This document shows positions 16,304-24,764 of a DNA stretch of 33,923 bases, one piece after another. The position numbers were made by a program, and so were the translations under genes. The stretch is from Candidatus Brocadia sapporoensis. GTDB taxonomy: Bacteria > Planctomycetota > Brocadiia > Brocadiales > Brocadiaceae. Every line of letters begins with the position of its first letter. The first letter of the stretch is position 1. The notes below the pieces were generated by a model. That model had not been told where the DNA came from. It did no database searches and saw nothing but the letters and a program-made list of their open reading frames with translations. The DNA is taken from positions 1-33,923 of the forward strand of contig NZ_MJUW02000097.1 of the NCBI RefSeq assembly GCF_001753675.2, written 5' to 3'.

Positions 16304-17791
16304 ATGCGCCAGGACATCATCAGATCAATTCCATCGGTCAATGAACTCCTTGAGTCGCCGGAAATATCAAAATTAACTGATAGGTATCCGAGACGGCTTA
16401 TTGTTGACGCAATAAGGACGGTTTTAGAAGATATTCGGCAAGCCGTGACGCACAAAAAAGGCATGTTACAACATAGCCTTAACTGCGATACCTCCCATTC
16501 ATCCCCTCCTTGCGAAGAAGGAGATCCGGGGGTGGTAAAAGGACTTGCTGAAACGCAAAAGATCGATCTCTCTCCACAAAGGCTCTCCCTCTTCGTTCAA
16601 CAATGCCTGCGGCAAAAATTCTGTGGCATCGAGCATGCCATTAATGCAACGGGGATCATACTTCACACGGGACTTGGCCGGGCGCCCATTCCGGATGTGG
16701 CAGCACAGCAGATACAAAATATCTTAAAGGGTTTCTGTACCCTGGAAATTGAAAAGAATACTGGCAGAAGGGGGGGGCGGTATCACCACATTGAACAACT
16801 CATCTGTATGATTACCGGGGCCGAAGCGGCACTGGTTGTTAATAACAACGCGGCGGCTGTCTTGTTGGCCTTGGATACCATGGCCAGAGGGAAGGAGACC
16901 ATCATTTCACGTTCCCAGCTTGTTGAGATCGGTGGGTCATTCCGTATGCCCGATGTTATGACCAGAAGCGGGGCCATATTAATCGAAGTGGGAACAACCA
17001 ACAAGACATATCTTACCGACTATCGCAATGCCATTACCGAGTGTACCGGGCTTCTCTTGAAGGTGCATCAAAGTAATTTCAAAATTGTGGGTTTTACCGA
17101 GACCGTGGATTTAAAAGACCTTGTTTCTCTCGGAAAAGAACGCAGCATCCCTGTTATGTATGATCTGGGAAGCGGCGCATTGATTGATCCGGAAAGATTT
17201 GGATTGCCTCATGAGCCGACCGTCCAGGAAAGCATAAAGACGGGGGTTGATGTCGTTACGTTCAGCACGGACAAATTGTTAGGCGGGCCGCAAGGCGGCA
17301 TTGTTGCCGGAAAAAAGAAATGGGTCGACCTGTTGAAAAGGAATCCACTGACTCGTGCCCTCCGTGTAGGGAAATTGACCATTGCAGCGCTGGAGGCAAC
17401 ACTGAAGCTGTATCTGGAAGAAGATCTTGTCACTGAAAAAATTCCCGTCCTCACCATGATTTTTGCTCCCCTTGAGACGATGGAAGAAAGGTGCAAGAGA
17501 TTTATGAGCAGGGTGACTCCGGAAACAAAGGCTTTTATGAGCATTTCTACGGTGGAAGGTTTTTCAGAGATGGGTGGCGGATCATTGCCTGGTGAAGGGA
17601 TCCCCACAAAGCTCATTTCACTCCATTCGGAAAAAATAAATGCTGATAAAATAGTCGCACAATTGCGTGGTAACACCCCTCCGATTTTTGCAAGGATTGA
17701 GCAAGAACGTGTACTTCTGGATATGCGTACGGTGTATGATGCCGAAGTGGATACGATTGCCATCGCATTGGAAAATATATGCCGTTCGTAA
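16304..17791 (+). CDS. selA: L-seryl-tRNA(Sec) selenium transferase
   Basis: A PLP enzyme that converts Ser-tRNA(Sec) to Sec-tRNA(Sec) with selenophosphate, so the cell probably makes selenoproteins. Seen: the N-terminal IPSVNELLESPEI, the INATGIILHTGLGRAPI block, EIEKNTGRRGGRYHHIE, VVNNNAAAVLLAL, and the PLP lysine in TFSTDKLLGGPQGGIVAG. The ATG at 16304 gives 495 residues, some 25-30 above the usual 460-470; the excess sits at about residues 58-82 and coincides with a repeat-like DNA insertion (see separate entry). An upstream TTG at 16283 would lie inside the repeat and is less likely. No tRNA-Sec or selB is in the window. Confidence 0.95.
   Translation: MRQDIIRSIPSVNELLESPEISKLTDRYPRRLIVDAIRTVLEDIRQAVTHKKGMLQHSLNCDTSHSSPPCEEGDPGVVKGLAETQKIDLSPQRLSLFVQQCLRQKFCGIEHAINATGIILHTGLGRAPIPDVAAQQIQNILKGFCTLEIEKNTGRRGGRYHHIEQLICMITGAEAALVVNNNAAAVLLALDTMARGKETIISRSQLVEIGGSFRMPDVMTRSGAILIEVGTTNKTYLTDYRNAITECTGLLLKVHQSNFKIVGFTETVDLKDLVSLGKERSIPVMYDLGSGALIDPERFGLPHEPTVQESIKTGVDVVTFSTDKLLGGPQGGIVAGKKKWVDLLKRNPLTRALRVGKLTIAALEATLKLYLEEDLVTEKIPVLTMIFAPLETMEERCKRFMSRVTPETKAFMSISTVEGFSEMGGGSLPGEGIPTKLISLHSEKINADKIVAQLRGNTPPIFARIEQERVLLDMRTVYDAEVDTIAIALENICRS
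16490..16540. repeat. Repeat-like insertion inside selA
   Basis: The stretch holds ctcctt...aaggag arms around gcgaag, flanked by runs of C on the left and G on the right (cccctcc...ccgggggtgg). This matches the look of a dispersed intergenic repeat, yet it is read through in frame as SSPPCEEGDPGVVKG. It lies in the SelA linker between the N-terminal domain and the INATG block, where extra length is tolerable. Confidence 0.55.
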
Positions 17792-17975
17792 GAGAAAGTA
17801 TTCTATATTTTTCTATAAAGTTTTGAACATTACGTTGTTAAAAATTTAAGCGGTATTTTTTTCAGATGAACCAGAATTTTGCATATTGGGAAAAAAATGT
17901 TGTCGGGCAGTTTGTCATTGTCTTTGTATCAACCAGGTTTACTCAAAGGGTCCACAATTGATGAATATTTAGATT

Positions 17976-18028
17976 GACAGGTAGGGTGGTGACACCGACA
18001 AACTCTGTTTGTCCGTGCCACCCTGTCA
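17976..18028. repeat. Long hairpin between selA and the SBBP gene
   Basis: Arms around 17976-18003 (gacagg, agggtggtg, accgacaaac) and 18007-18028 (gtttgtccg, tgccaccct, gtc) pair imperfectly around a 3-base loop; the inner 7 bp gacaaac/gtttgtc are perfect. No T-run follows, so it is more likely a dispersed repeat than a terminator. The rest of 17792-18132 holds this, the next hairpin and the SBBP ribosome site; nothing else is seen. Confidence 0.5.
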
Positions 18029-18070
18029 GACTGTGCCAAGTTGTTAAATAACACATTGTGAGCATTTTAT

Positions 18071-18094
18071 AGAGGCAATCCATGAATTGCCTCT
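18071..18094. repeat. Short perfect hairpin before the SBBP gene
   Basis: 9-bp arms agaggcaat (18071-18079) and attgcctct (18086-18094) with a 6-base loop, about 40 bp upstream of the SBBP ATG. It could be a REP-like unit or influence the mRNA leader. Confidence 0.4.
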
Positions 18095-18132
18095 GCTGAA
18101 TTCATCGTTTTACAGAAAGGAAGGAGATAAAC

Positions 18133-20820
18133 ATGCACTCTTTATTACGCGATCGATGCCTTATCAGGTATCTTGTGGTTTGTTTATCTATTATTTTATC
18201 ATCATCGCTCATTCTCGTCCCATGTGTCTATTCGTCAAATACCATTTGCAATAATGGAGACATCATAAATACGTCTGTCATAAACAGACAAGATGACGAC
18301 ATATTTGCGCCCGATGGGTTTTCCTCGGAGGGGCAGCGGTCCGCGCGGGTATGTGCACGGGAAGGCTACAGCAAGTTTCCCCTCTGTTTTATAAAAAATG
18401 AGGGACAGATTGATGAAAGGGTGAAGTATTACGAAATGGGTGGCGGGCACCGTGTCTTTTTTGCCAAAGATGGTGTATATCTCTCATTACGGCAGAGGAA
18501 TGAAGCAAACAAAAAAAACGTCAAGAAGACGACGCCTGCAGATAGCCTTCATGAATTTATACGCCTATTTCCTCTCGGAGCCGACAGAGAGTCTGAAATA
18601 GCGGCGGAAGATTTGCAAAAAGGGGTGATAAATTACTTTGTCGGCGGTTCAGAACAGTGGCGGAGCAACATACCCACCTATGGCACCGTGGTGTATAAGG
18701 GGATTTATAACGGCGTAGATATGCGGTTTTACGGCAACAACCGCCGTCTGGAGTATGACGTCATCGTACAGCCAGGGGCAAGCCCTTCACGAGTGCAGTT
18801 GTGCTATGAGGGGATAGACGACTTGCGTTTAAGAAAGGATGGTGATCTGGAAATTGTCCTCGAAGAAGGCAGTATCGTCCAGAAAAAACCCTATATCTAC
18901 CAGATGATAGGTGGGGAAAAGATTGAGGTTCAGGGGGAGTTCAGGATATTGAAAGCAGGAGACGGAAGGCGGAAGCCGGTGGGACAGGGATATTATTTTG
19001 CGGCAAGACCACAACAGTTTATCTATGGCTTCAAGGTTGCCTCATACGACCAACGCCGTCCCATCGTCATAGACCCAACGCTGGAATACTCCACTTACCT
19101 GGGCGGGAGTGGTGAAGATTATGGTTACGGCATTGCCGTGGACGGCTCGGGATCTGCATATGTCACAGGATATACTGCCAGTAGCGATTTTCCAAAGGAA
19201 TCGGCTTATCAGGCGACTTTGGGTGGAGGGATTGATGCCTTTGTGTCCAAGTTTGATGCATCGGGTAACCTTATGTACTCCACTTACCTGGGCGGGAGTG
19301 ATGGTGACGTCGGCAGCGGCATTGCCGTGGACGACTCGGGGTTTGCATATGTCAATGGTGTTACCACTTCTAACAACTTCCCTACTACACCATCGGCTTA
19401 TCAGATGGCTTTGAGTGGATGGCAGGATGCCTTTGTATCTAAATTTGATGCATTGGGCAACCTTGTGTACTCCACGTACCTGGGCGGAAATGGTGGTGAA
19501 GAGGGCAGCGGCATTGCCGTGGATAGCTCAGGGTCTGCATATGTCACGGGTTTTACCTCTTCTAATAACTTTCCTACTACGCCATCGGCTCATCAGGGAG
19601 TATTTGGTGGAGGCAATGATGCCTTTATGTCCAGGTTTGATTCGTCTGGCAACCTTGTGTACTCCACGTACCTGGGCGGGGGCGATGCTGACAAGGGCAA
19701 CAGCATTGCTGTGGACAGCTCGGGGTCTGCATATGTCACAGGTACTACCTTTTCTAACAACTTTCCTACAACACCCTATGCTTATCAGACAATTTTTTTG
19801 GGTGGCTATAGTGATGCCTTTGTGGCCAGATTTAATTCATCGGGTAACCTTACGTACTCCACCTACCTGGGTGGAACTGCCGATGAAAAGGGCAGCGGCA
19901 TTGCCGTGGACAGCTCGGGATCTGCATATGTCACAGGCTTTACCTTTTCTTACAATTTTCCTACTACGCCATCGGCTTATCAGAAGACTTTGAGTACATA
20001 TGGTTATAGAGATATCTTTGTGGCCAGGTTTAATTCATGGGGTAACCTTGTCTACTCCACGTACCTGGGCGGGAATGATAATGATTGGGGCAGCGGCATT
20101 GCCGTGGACAGCTCGGGGTCTGCATATGTCACAGGTTTTACCTTTTCTTATAACTTTCCTACTACACCATCGGCTTATCAAAAGACTATAAGTGCAGGCG
20201 GCCTTGATGCCTTTGTGGTCAGATTTGACCCGTCGGGCGACCTCACGTATTCCACGTACCTGGGCGGGAGTGGTGGTGATTGGGGCGTCGGCGTTGCCAT
20301 GGACGACCTGGAGTCTGCATACGTCACAGGGTATACCGCCAGCAACGACTTTCCCATGAAATCGGCCTATCAGGGGGTTTTTGGTAATGGGAACTATGAT
20401 GCCTTTGTGACAAAATTAAGCCTTCTGCCGCCTCCTGTGCCAACACAGACACCTTCGCCAACGCCAGAAGTTTCACCAACAGGGGAAGTTACACCAACGC
20501 CACAGCCCACGCCACTTTGCGAGGTTGCGTATGTAATTGCCCTTCCAAGGCCGCTGATAATTCAGAAAGGGAATAGTGCAACAGAGAAGGTGACATTAAT
20601 ATGCACGAATGGAGACCTGGCTGCAGGTGTGGAAGTGACGGCAACGGTTAAGCCTGGTGGTAAGAAGTTTGCGAATGTTTCTCCGCCAGGCGCAACAACG
20701 GATGATAAAGGACAGGTAACATTCACGATTACAGCGACAGATAAAACCGGCAACGCGAAGATCGAGTTTAAGTCTGGCAGTGAGACCAGTACAGTACCCG
20801 TGAAGGTGAAGAAGAAGTGA
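18133..20820 (+). CDS. Secreted SBBP-repeat beta-propeller protein
   Basis: The 895-residue product has a long basic N terminus and hydrophobic signal (about 10-35, ending near CVYSS). An N-terminal domain at about 85-310 (FPLCFIKNEGQIDERVKYYE, VNYFVGGSEQWRSNIPTY, GVDMRFYGNNRRLEYDV) is typical of proteins that carry SBBP repeats. Seven repeats of 62-65 residues, each starting YSTYLGG and holding GIAVDSSGSAYVTG and DAFV(S/A)(K/R)F, run from about 319 to 766; seven would close a beta-propeller. A Pro/Thr linker (PTQTPSPTPEVSP) leads to a C-terminal immunoglobulin-like (Big-type) domain (about 796-895, TDDKGQVTFTITATD). It is probably exported and attached at the cell surface; the ligand is unknown. 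GGAGATAAAC precedes the ATG. Confidence 0.9.
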   Translation: MHSLLRDRCLIRYLVVCLSIILSSSLILVPCVYSSNTICNNGDIINTSVINRQDDDIFAPDGFSSEGQRSARVCAREGYSKFPLCFIKNEGQIDERVKYYEMGGGHRVFFAKDGVYLSLRQRNEANKKNVKKTTPADSLHEFIRLFPLGADRESEIAAEDLQKGVINYFVGGSEQWRSNIPTYGTVVYKGIYNGVDMRFYGNNRRLEYDVIVQPGASPSRVQLCYEGIDDLRLRKDGDLEIVLEEGSIVQKKPYIYQMIGGEKIEVQGEFRILKAGDGRRKPVGQGYYFAARPQQFIYGFKVASYDQRRPIVIDPTLEYSTYLGGSGEDYGYGIAVDGSGSAYVTGYTASSDFPKESAYQATLGGGIDAFVSKFDASGNLMYSTYLGGSDGDVGSGIAVDDSGFAYVNGVTTSNNFPTTPSAYQMALSGWQDAFVSKFDALGNLVYSTYLGGNGGEEGSGIAVDSSGSAYVTGFTSSNNFPTTPSAHQGVFGGGNDAFMSRFDSSGNLVYSTYLGGGDADKGNSIAVDSSGSAYVTGTTFSNNFPTTPYAYQTIFLGGYSDAFVARFNSSGNLTYSTYLGGTADEKGSGIAVDSSGSAYVTGFTFSYNFPTTPSAYQKTLSTYGYRDIFVARFNSWGNLVYSTYLGGNDNDWGSGIAVDSSGSAYVTGFTFSYNFPTTPSAYQKTISAGGLDAFVVRFDPSGDLTYSTYLGGSGGDWGVGVAMDDLESAYVTGYTASNDFPMKSAYQGVFGNGNYDAFVTKLSLLPPPVPTQTPSPTPEVSPTGEVTPTPQPTPLCEVAYVIALPRPLIIQKGNSATEKVTLICTNGDLAAGVEVTATVKPGGKKFANVSPPGATTDDKGQVTFTITATDKTGNAKIEFKSGSETSTVPVKVKKK
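19087..20425 (+). repeat. Seven tandem DNA repeats of about 190 bp within the SBBP gene
   Basis: The block tactccac(g/t)tacctgggcgg recurs seven times at a spacing of about 190-198 bp. Between copies, gcattgccgtgga, tctgcatatgtcac and ccatcggcttatcag are also almost unchanged at DNA level. The near-identity of repeats 3-6 suggests recent duplication or gene conversion and makes the copy number prone to change. Confidence 0.85.
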
Positions 20821-21001
20821 TAAAGATGTCAGGAGAAATCAAATCCGAAGCGTGAAATTCCCGGGCCAACCCTGTCTGGGTTAATCTTTGCTAAAAATAT
20901 CACAATTGTCTTTGGAAGATTCTAATCTGACCGTAACCTGATCCCGTGCATATACCGGACAACGGAGAAAAGGTATTTTAATAGATAGAATTGCAATCCC
21001 G

Positions 21002-21961
21002 TTAATTTGTAACGGTTCTAAAAACCATTCTAAGGATTACAAGGAGCATTCCAGCAGAAAAGAAAAAAATGGTCACAAAGGTAAGTGGAATACTGGGGTT
21101 GTTTTTTACGCTGACCGAGACTCCCGGCACTGAATTTACATCCTCGAAAACAATCTTTGCTCCATAGAGCTCCTGCCCATTTTTCATTCCGATCGGCAAG
21201 AAGATCGGCTTGTCTTCTGCAGCGGAGACTAATTTTACTACTGGATAGCGATATTGGGGAGGCATATACAAGTCAGCAACGCGAACCTGTCTGCCGTTTA
21301 CGTTAAAGGTTTCATTGACTTTAAGATCGCATGAACGATCGTCTACCTTAAGGACCATGCCCGACGCTAGCCAGCCATAATCCTGCATAAGAATCTCTGA
21401 TATCCCATGCTGCAAAAGAACGGGATTATTATAACCAAGGGTGTCTGAAAATTCGATTCCGTCTTTTCTTATAGCAACAGAGGCTGTTATTTTTTTAGGC
21501 ATACCATTTGGGTACGAACTTGTCGTCAGATTGGTAACTTTCATTTTAACACCGCCAAGATCAGTCCATTCCTCTGCTACGGTTACCGGGGGTTCCGTTG
21601 TTGAATAAAGTCCTCCGACGAGATGTGCAATCAGGGTGATAACAAATCCGATATGCACAACGGATGCACCATACAGAGTAACCTTTTTTACGCCACTCCG
21701 TGTCTTTCGTATGATGGAATCAAGTGTGCACAAAAAGGTATTAATACCATAAAGAACACAGGCAAGAAACAGGAGATAAAACCACAGGTGGATTGGGTGC
21801 TTATGAATGAAGAAAAAAGAGATGTCTTCTCCGGAAAGTCCCGCATACTGGCGGGGATTGAAGTTCATAATCAGGCTGCCAATAATAAGGAGACCCGTAA
21901 CTGAAAATCCTATAAGAATACCCAGTTTTTGCGATTTAAATATTGCGTAGAGCATTTTCAT
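21002..21961 (-). CDS. resB: ResB-like cytochrome c biogenesis protein
   Basis: This 319-residue membrane protein of System II cytochrome c maturation works with CcsA to deliver haem to apocytochromes on the outer side. Three membrane segments are seen in the N-terminal third (about 14-33, 58-80, 94-117; the last holds GASVVHIGFVITLIAHLVGG with a central His), then a large extracytoplasmic domain (about 118-285) and a C-terminal segment (about 287-310). It is shorter than many ResB proteins, close to the compact form of planctomycetes and epsilonproteobacteria. GGTGGAT precedes the ATG at 21961. It lies 66 bp after ccsA. Confidence 0.85.
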   Translation of the reverse strand: MKMLYAIFKSQKLGILIGFSVTGLLIIGSLIMNFNPRQYAGLSGEDISFFFIHKHPIHLWFYLLFLACVLYGINTFLCTLDSIIRKTRSGVKKVTLYGASVVHIGFVITLIAHLVGGLYSTTEPPVTVAEEWTDLGGVKMKVTNLTTSSYPNGMPKKITASVAIRKDGIEFSDTLGYNNPVLLQHGISEILMQDYGWLASGMVLKVDDRSCDLKVNETFNVNGRQVRVADLYMPPQYRYPVVKLVSAAEDKPIFLPIGMKNGQELYGAKIVFEDVNSVPGVSVSVKNNPSIPLTFVTIFFFSAGMLLVILRMVFRTVTN

Positions 21962-22027
21962 TTTATCATATCCACCGGGGACAAACCAGAACAGAAGAAG
22001 TCTTACCGATCCACGAGAGATGTCCGG

Positions 22028-22807
22028 CTATCGAAAACTGTGAGAACTACCAATCAGAAAACTGGTACCCACGTATGTCATCATGAGTATAAAAAATCCT
22101 ACAATAGCCATAGATGGCTTGTATCGTTTTGCCTCTTGCCAATAATCAAGGTGCAGACACGTTGCATAAAAAAACCAGATAATAACGGACCAAACGACTT
22201 TTGCATCCCAGAGGAAGTATGCCCCCCATGCAACATAGCCCCATAGCCCGCCAAAAATCATCGAAACAGAAAAAATAACAAGCCCATATTGAAATCCCGA
22301 GTCAATAAGCTGGTCGTACGTTTTTTTCCCATCCCGGGTAAAATAACGCGCCACGGCAGCAGCCATGGCACTCACCCACAAGGCGTAGCAAAAGAAAGAA
22401 AGAGGAACGTGTAAAATGTACCAAATGGTAAGCATTAAGGGCGGAGCATAACTTAATCCTTTAGGAAAATAGGCCGCCGCTGCGAAAAAGCCGTAACCAA
22501 CAGCAAACAGGGACATACGGTAGACAGGGCTTTCTGTGCTGATATTTATGAGCAAGATAATGAATGTCGCAATGGCAAATCCGTTAAAGGATTCGAATTT
22601 ATTAGTTAAGGGGAAATACTCTATTGATATGCCGCGCAGCGTAATCGTTGCAATATGAAGAACGATCATTCCTGCCAGAATAGGAAAACGTAGTTTCAAC
22701 CGGGTAAATCCAATGCCCCAATACGTTGAATAAGCAACGAAACAGAGCCAATATAAATTGACTGACAAGTGGTTAAGAGAATGTGCCGTATCGATATCCA
22801 TATCCAT
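22028..22807 (-). CDS. ccsA: CcsA-type haem-handling protein
   Basis: This 259-residue, about eight-segment membrane protein is of the CcmC/CcsA haem-handling superfamily. The WWD-type loop reads GGLWGYVAWGAYFLWDAKVV, with the usual second Trp of the YWSWD form replaced by Phe (YFLWD). Flanking histidines for haem are plausible in IWYILHVPLSFFCYALW and near HSF at the C terminus. With ResB it should form the System II haem lyase. It starts 2 bp after the PPIase gene stop, clearly one operon. Confidence 0.9.
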   Translation of the reverse strand: MDMDIDTAHSLNHLSVNLYWLCFVAYSTYWGIGFTRLKLRFPILAGMIVLHIATITLRGISIEYFPLTNKFESFNGFAIATFIILLINISTESPVYRMSLFAVGYGFFAAAAYFPKGLSYAPPLMLTIWYILHVPLSFFCYALWVSAMAAAVARYFTRDGKKTYDQLIDSGFQYGLVIFSVSMIFGGLWGYVAWGAYFLWDAKVVWSVIIWFFYATCLHLDYWQEAKRYKPSMAIVGFFILMMTYVGTSFLIGSSHSFR

Positions 22808-22809
22808 AA

Positions 22810-23919
22810 TTACAAGGTAATCTCTATCTTTGTCTTTTCCCTCAGATCCTTAATTAACGCATTCATTTCAAATGCAACCAATTCTTCCCGAACCTTGTCT
22901 TTTACCTGACTGTAACTTACGTCTTTGGCAGGGGTTTTGGCAGTGACCTTGATCAGATGATAGCCAAATTCCGTTTTGACCGGATCACTCACCTTGCCCA
23001 CCTCGGTGGCAAATGCAGCCTTGGCAAAATCTTCAACCATGACGCCATGTCTGGGGAACGAGCCTAGCTCGCCGCCTGTTTTTCCTGTCGGACAGTCGGA
23101 ATATTTTTTTGCTAATTCGGCAAAATCTGCCCCCTCATCGAGTTCCTTTTTTATGGATTCTATCTTTGCCCTTGCACGGTCTATTTCCTCCTGGGTCTTT
23201 TTTCCCTTGGTATCGACCAGGATATGGCTTGCCGTAACGGTTTCGCCATTGAAGTTGCCAATATTTTTCACAAAATACTCTTCTAATGTTTTCTCCGTGA
23301 TGTTCTTGGATACATAATTTTCAATTGCGGCAGACATATCGATCGCAGTTCTTAACTCGTCAATGTTACTGCCTTGTAATTCTAAAAACTGCTCTAATGT
23401 TTTATCTTTCGTAGCAGGATTGTTTTTAATATTGTCCCGCATTTTGGTAATCTCTTTATCTACAATATCCGGAGAGACACTCAGTTTCTTTTCAGCCACG
23501 AATTGTCTTAATAAACTCTGTGTTACGAGCTGATCTGTGATTTGCTGTTCCATGGAGGATATTGCAGCGGGATTCACGTGAGTTTTAAACCGGTCAAGTA
23601 TTTTATCAAGATCTTTCCGGAGAATTTTCTCGTTATTAACCGTTGCTATCACTTTGTTCGGATCGGCTTTTTCTTTCTTGCCATGGACACTAGTAATACC
23701 ATGTCCACCAGAAACACCTTCTTCCGTTGTCATACCCAGTGAATGCATTTTTTCTGTGTCTTCTTTATTAAAATCAACATTCTTATGTATTTTTGCAAAA
23801 TCTTGTTCGGAGGACTGGCTGCTTACCAGATAACTCTCCGGTTCGTTTCTTTTGCAACCACAAAGAGATAAAACCATGAAGCTTGCAAGAACTGAAAAAA
23901 TAGCGATTCCTTTTGCCAT
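22810..23919 (-). CDS. Parvulin-type peptidyl-prolyl isomerase lipoprotein
   Basis: The 369-residue product is a lipoprotein: the signal MAKGIAIFSVLASFMVLSL ends in the lipobox L-C-G-C22. A SurA-like N-terminal helical domain covers about 85-200 (ATVNNEKILRKDLDKIL). The PpiC/rotamase domain covers about 226-325: ASHILVDTKGK, GADFAELAKKYSDCPTGK, GGELGSFPRHGVMVEDFAKA, and EFGYHLIKV. It should help fold exported proteins. Its tight link to ccsA and resB suggests a chaperone role for apocytochromes c. A small RHH-like gene lies 49 bp upstream. Confidence 0.92.
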   Translation of the reverse strand: MAKGIAIFSVLASFMVLSLCGCKRNEPESYLVSSQSSEQDFAKIHKNVDFNKEDTEKMHSLGMTTEEGVSGGHGITSVHGKKEKADPNKVIATVNNEKILRKDLDKILDRFKTHVNPAAISSMEQQITDQLVTQSLLRQFVAEKKLSVSPDIVDKEITKMRDNIKNNPATKDKTLEQFLELQGSNIDELRTAIDMSAAIENYVSKNITEKTLEEYFVKNIGNFNGETVTASHILVDTKGKKTQEEIDRARAKIESIKKELDEGADFAELAKKYSDCPTGKTGGELGSFPRHGVMVEDFAKAAFATEVGKVSDPVKTEFGYHLIKVTAKTPAKDVSYSQVKDKVREELVAFEMNALIKDLREKTKIEITL

Positions 23920-23968
23920 AATAACTCCTTACTTAAAGATGCTTTTGGTCAGAAAAACTAAAACTTAC

Positions 23969-24199
23969 TTACAGAGATGGAGAGGTATGCTTTCTTCCAT
24001 AATATTCTGTGATAAGCTTTAGGAGGTCTTCTTCCTTCAGGTTTGAGATGTAGTCTAGGGCAATATCTATAAGAAGATTGATAGAGAGTCGGGGATTTTT
24101 TGCAGTAATCAACTGTAATGCCTCATAAATTTCAGGACTGATTTCTAACGCTGTTTTTGGCTTAAACACATGATATTTTAAAAGCTTAATAGGATTCAT
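23969..24199 (-). CDS. Small ribbon-helix-helix-like protein
   Basis: The 76-residue product contains a pattern like a ribbon-helix-helix DNA-binding domain: a short strand TALEISPEIYEALQLITAKN followed by PRLSINLLIDIALDYIS, as in CopG/Arc-type repressors. The extra C-terminal helix ends EEDLLKLITEYYG. It is 49 bp upstream of the PPIase-ccsA-resB operon on the same strand and may regulate it; this is inference. The length and frame fit a real gene. Confidence 0.6.
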   Translation of the reverse strand: MNPIKLLKYHVFKPKTALEISPEIYEALQLITAKNPRLSINLLIDIALDYISNLKEEDLLKLITEYYGRKHTSPSL

Positions 24200-24301
24200 A
24201 TTTTTATCCTCTCAAACAAAGGATAAAGCAAATTGGTTCCGTAATTATCCATAAATTTTTATAATTAATTTGATTAGCTCATTTATAATAAAGCCGTCAT
24301 A

Positions 24302-24386
24302 TGGGCGAGGTGGGAGTCGAACCCACACAACCTTTTAGGGTCAAAGGATTTTAAGTCCTTCGTGTCTGCCATTCCACCACTCGCCC
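24302..24386 (-). tRNA. tRNA-Leu (anticodon UAA)
   Basis: This is an 85-nt class II tRNA. The acceptor arms are GGGCGAG and CTCGCCC with discriminator A. The anticodon stem aagga/tcctt closes the loop CTTAAAA with anticodon TAA. A long variable arm (accctaaaaggt) and T arm ggttcgactcc follow. No CCA is encoded. Confidence 0.95.
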
Positions 24387-24493
24387 ACAGGTATAATTGG
24401 TTATTGCTCAGTTATCATTGTGCGAATGAAAAGAACCATGGATTGTCTTTTTAAAAAACCTTACGTCCCCTTGCAACGGATACTATTTTAAAA

Positions 24494-24566
24494 AGGCGGC
24501 TCTGGGATTCGAACCCAGGATAACGGTTTTGCAAACCGTGGCCTTAGTCCACTTGGCGAAGCCGCC
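24494..24566 (-). tRNA. tRNA-Cys (anticodon GCA)
   Basis: This is a 73-nt cloverleaf. The acceptor arms are GGCGGCT and AGCCGCC with discriminator U, as expected for Cys. The anticodon stem acggt/accgt closes the loop TTGCAAA with anticodon GCA; the T arm is ggttcgaatcc. It is 107 bp upstream of tRNA-Leu on the same strand. Confidence 0.95.
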
Positions 24567-24692
24567 TGCTCTATTTTTTATTTAAGCTTTGTATGTTACC
24601 ATCTAAAAATATGTATAGCAAGAGGTTTTTTTGCCTCATTAATTATGACCGCAGGAACTTTTCGTTGCCAAAATATAAAAAGATCATTTCAG

Positions 24693-24725
24693 CAAAAAAA
24701 AGGGGAAGACAGAGCCTTCCCCTTG
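24693..24725 (-). terminator. Rho-independent terminator of the coiled-coil gene
   Basis: On the minus strand aaggggaag-gctctgt-cttcccctt forms a 9-bp stem followed by eight T. It lies about 40 bp past the stop of the coiled-coil gene. Confidence 0.85.
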
Positions 24726-24764
24726 GTAGCATCTTAAACAACGTGCAAAAAACGCAGGTAGTTA

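Noticed and set aside
19109-20191. Three long plus-strand frames in a second reading frame with repeated MPL..LMHWATLCTP patterns
   Set aside because: They are the shifted reading of the tandem SBBP repeats; the SBBP frame has the signal peptide, ribosome site and family motifs.
19087-20425. CRISPR-like regular repeats
   Set aside because: The spacing is about 190 bp, repeats are coding and in frame, and there are no unique spacers of CRISPR size.
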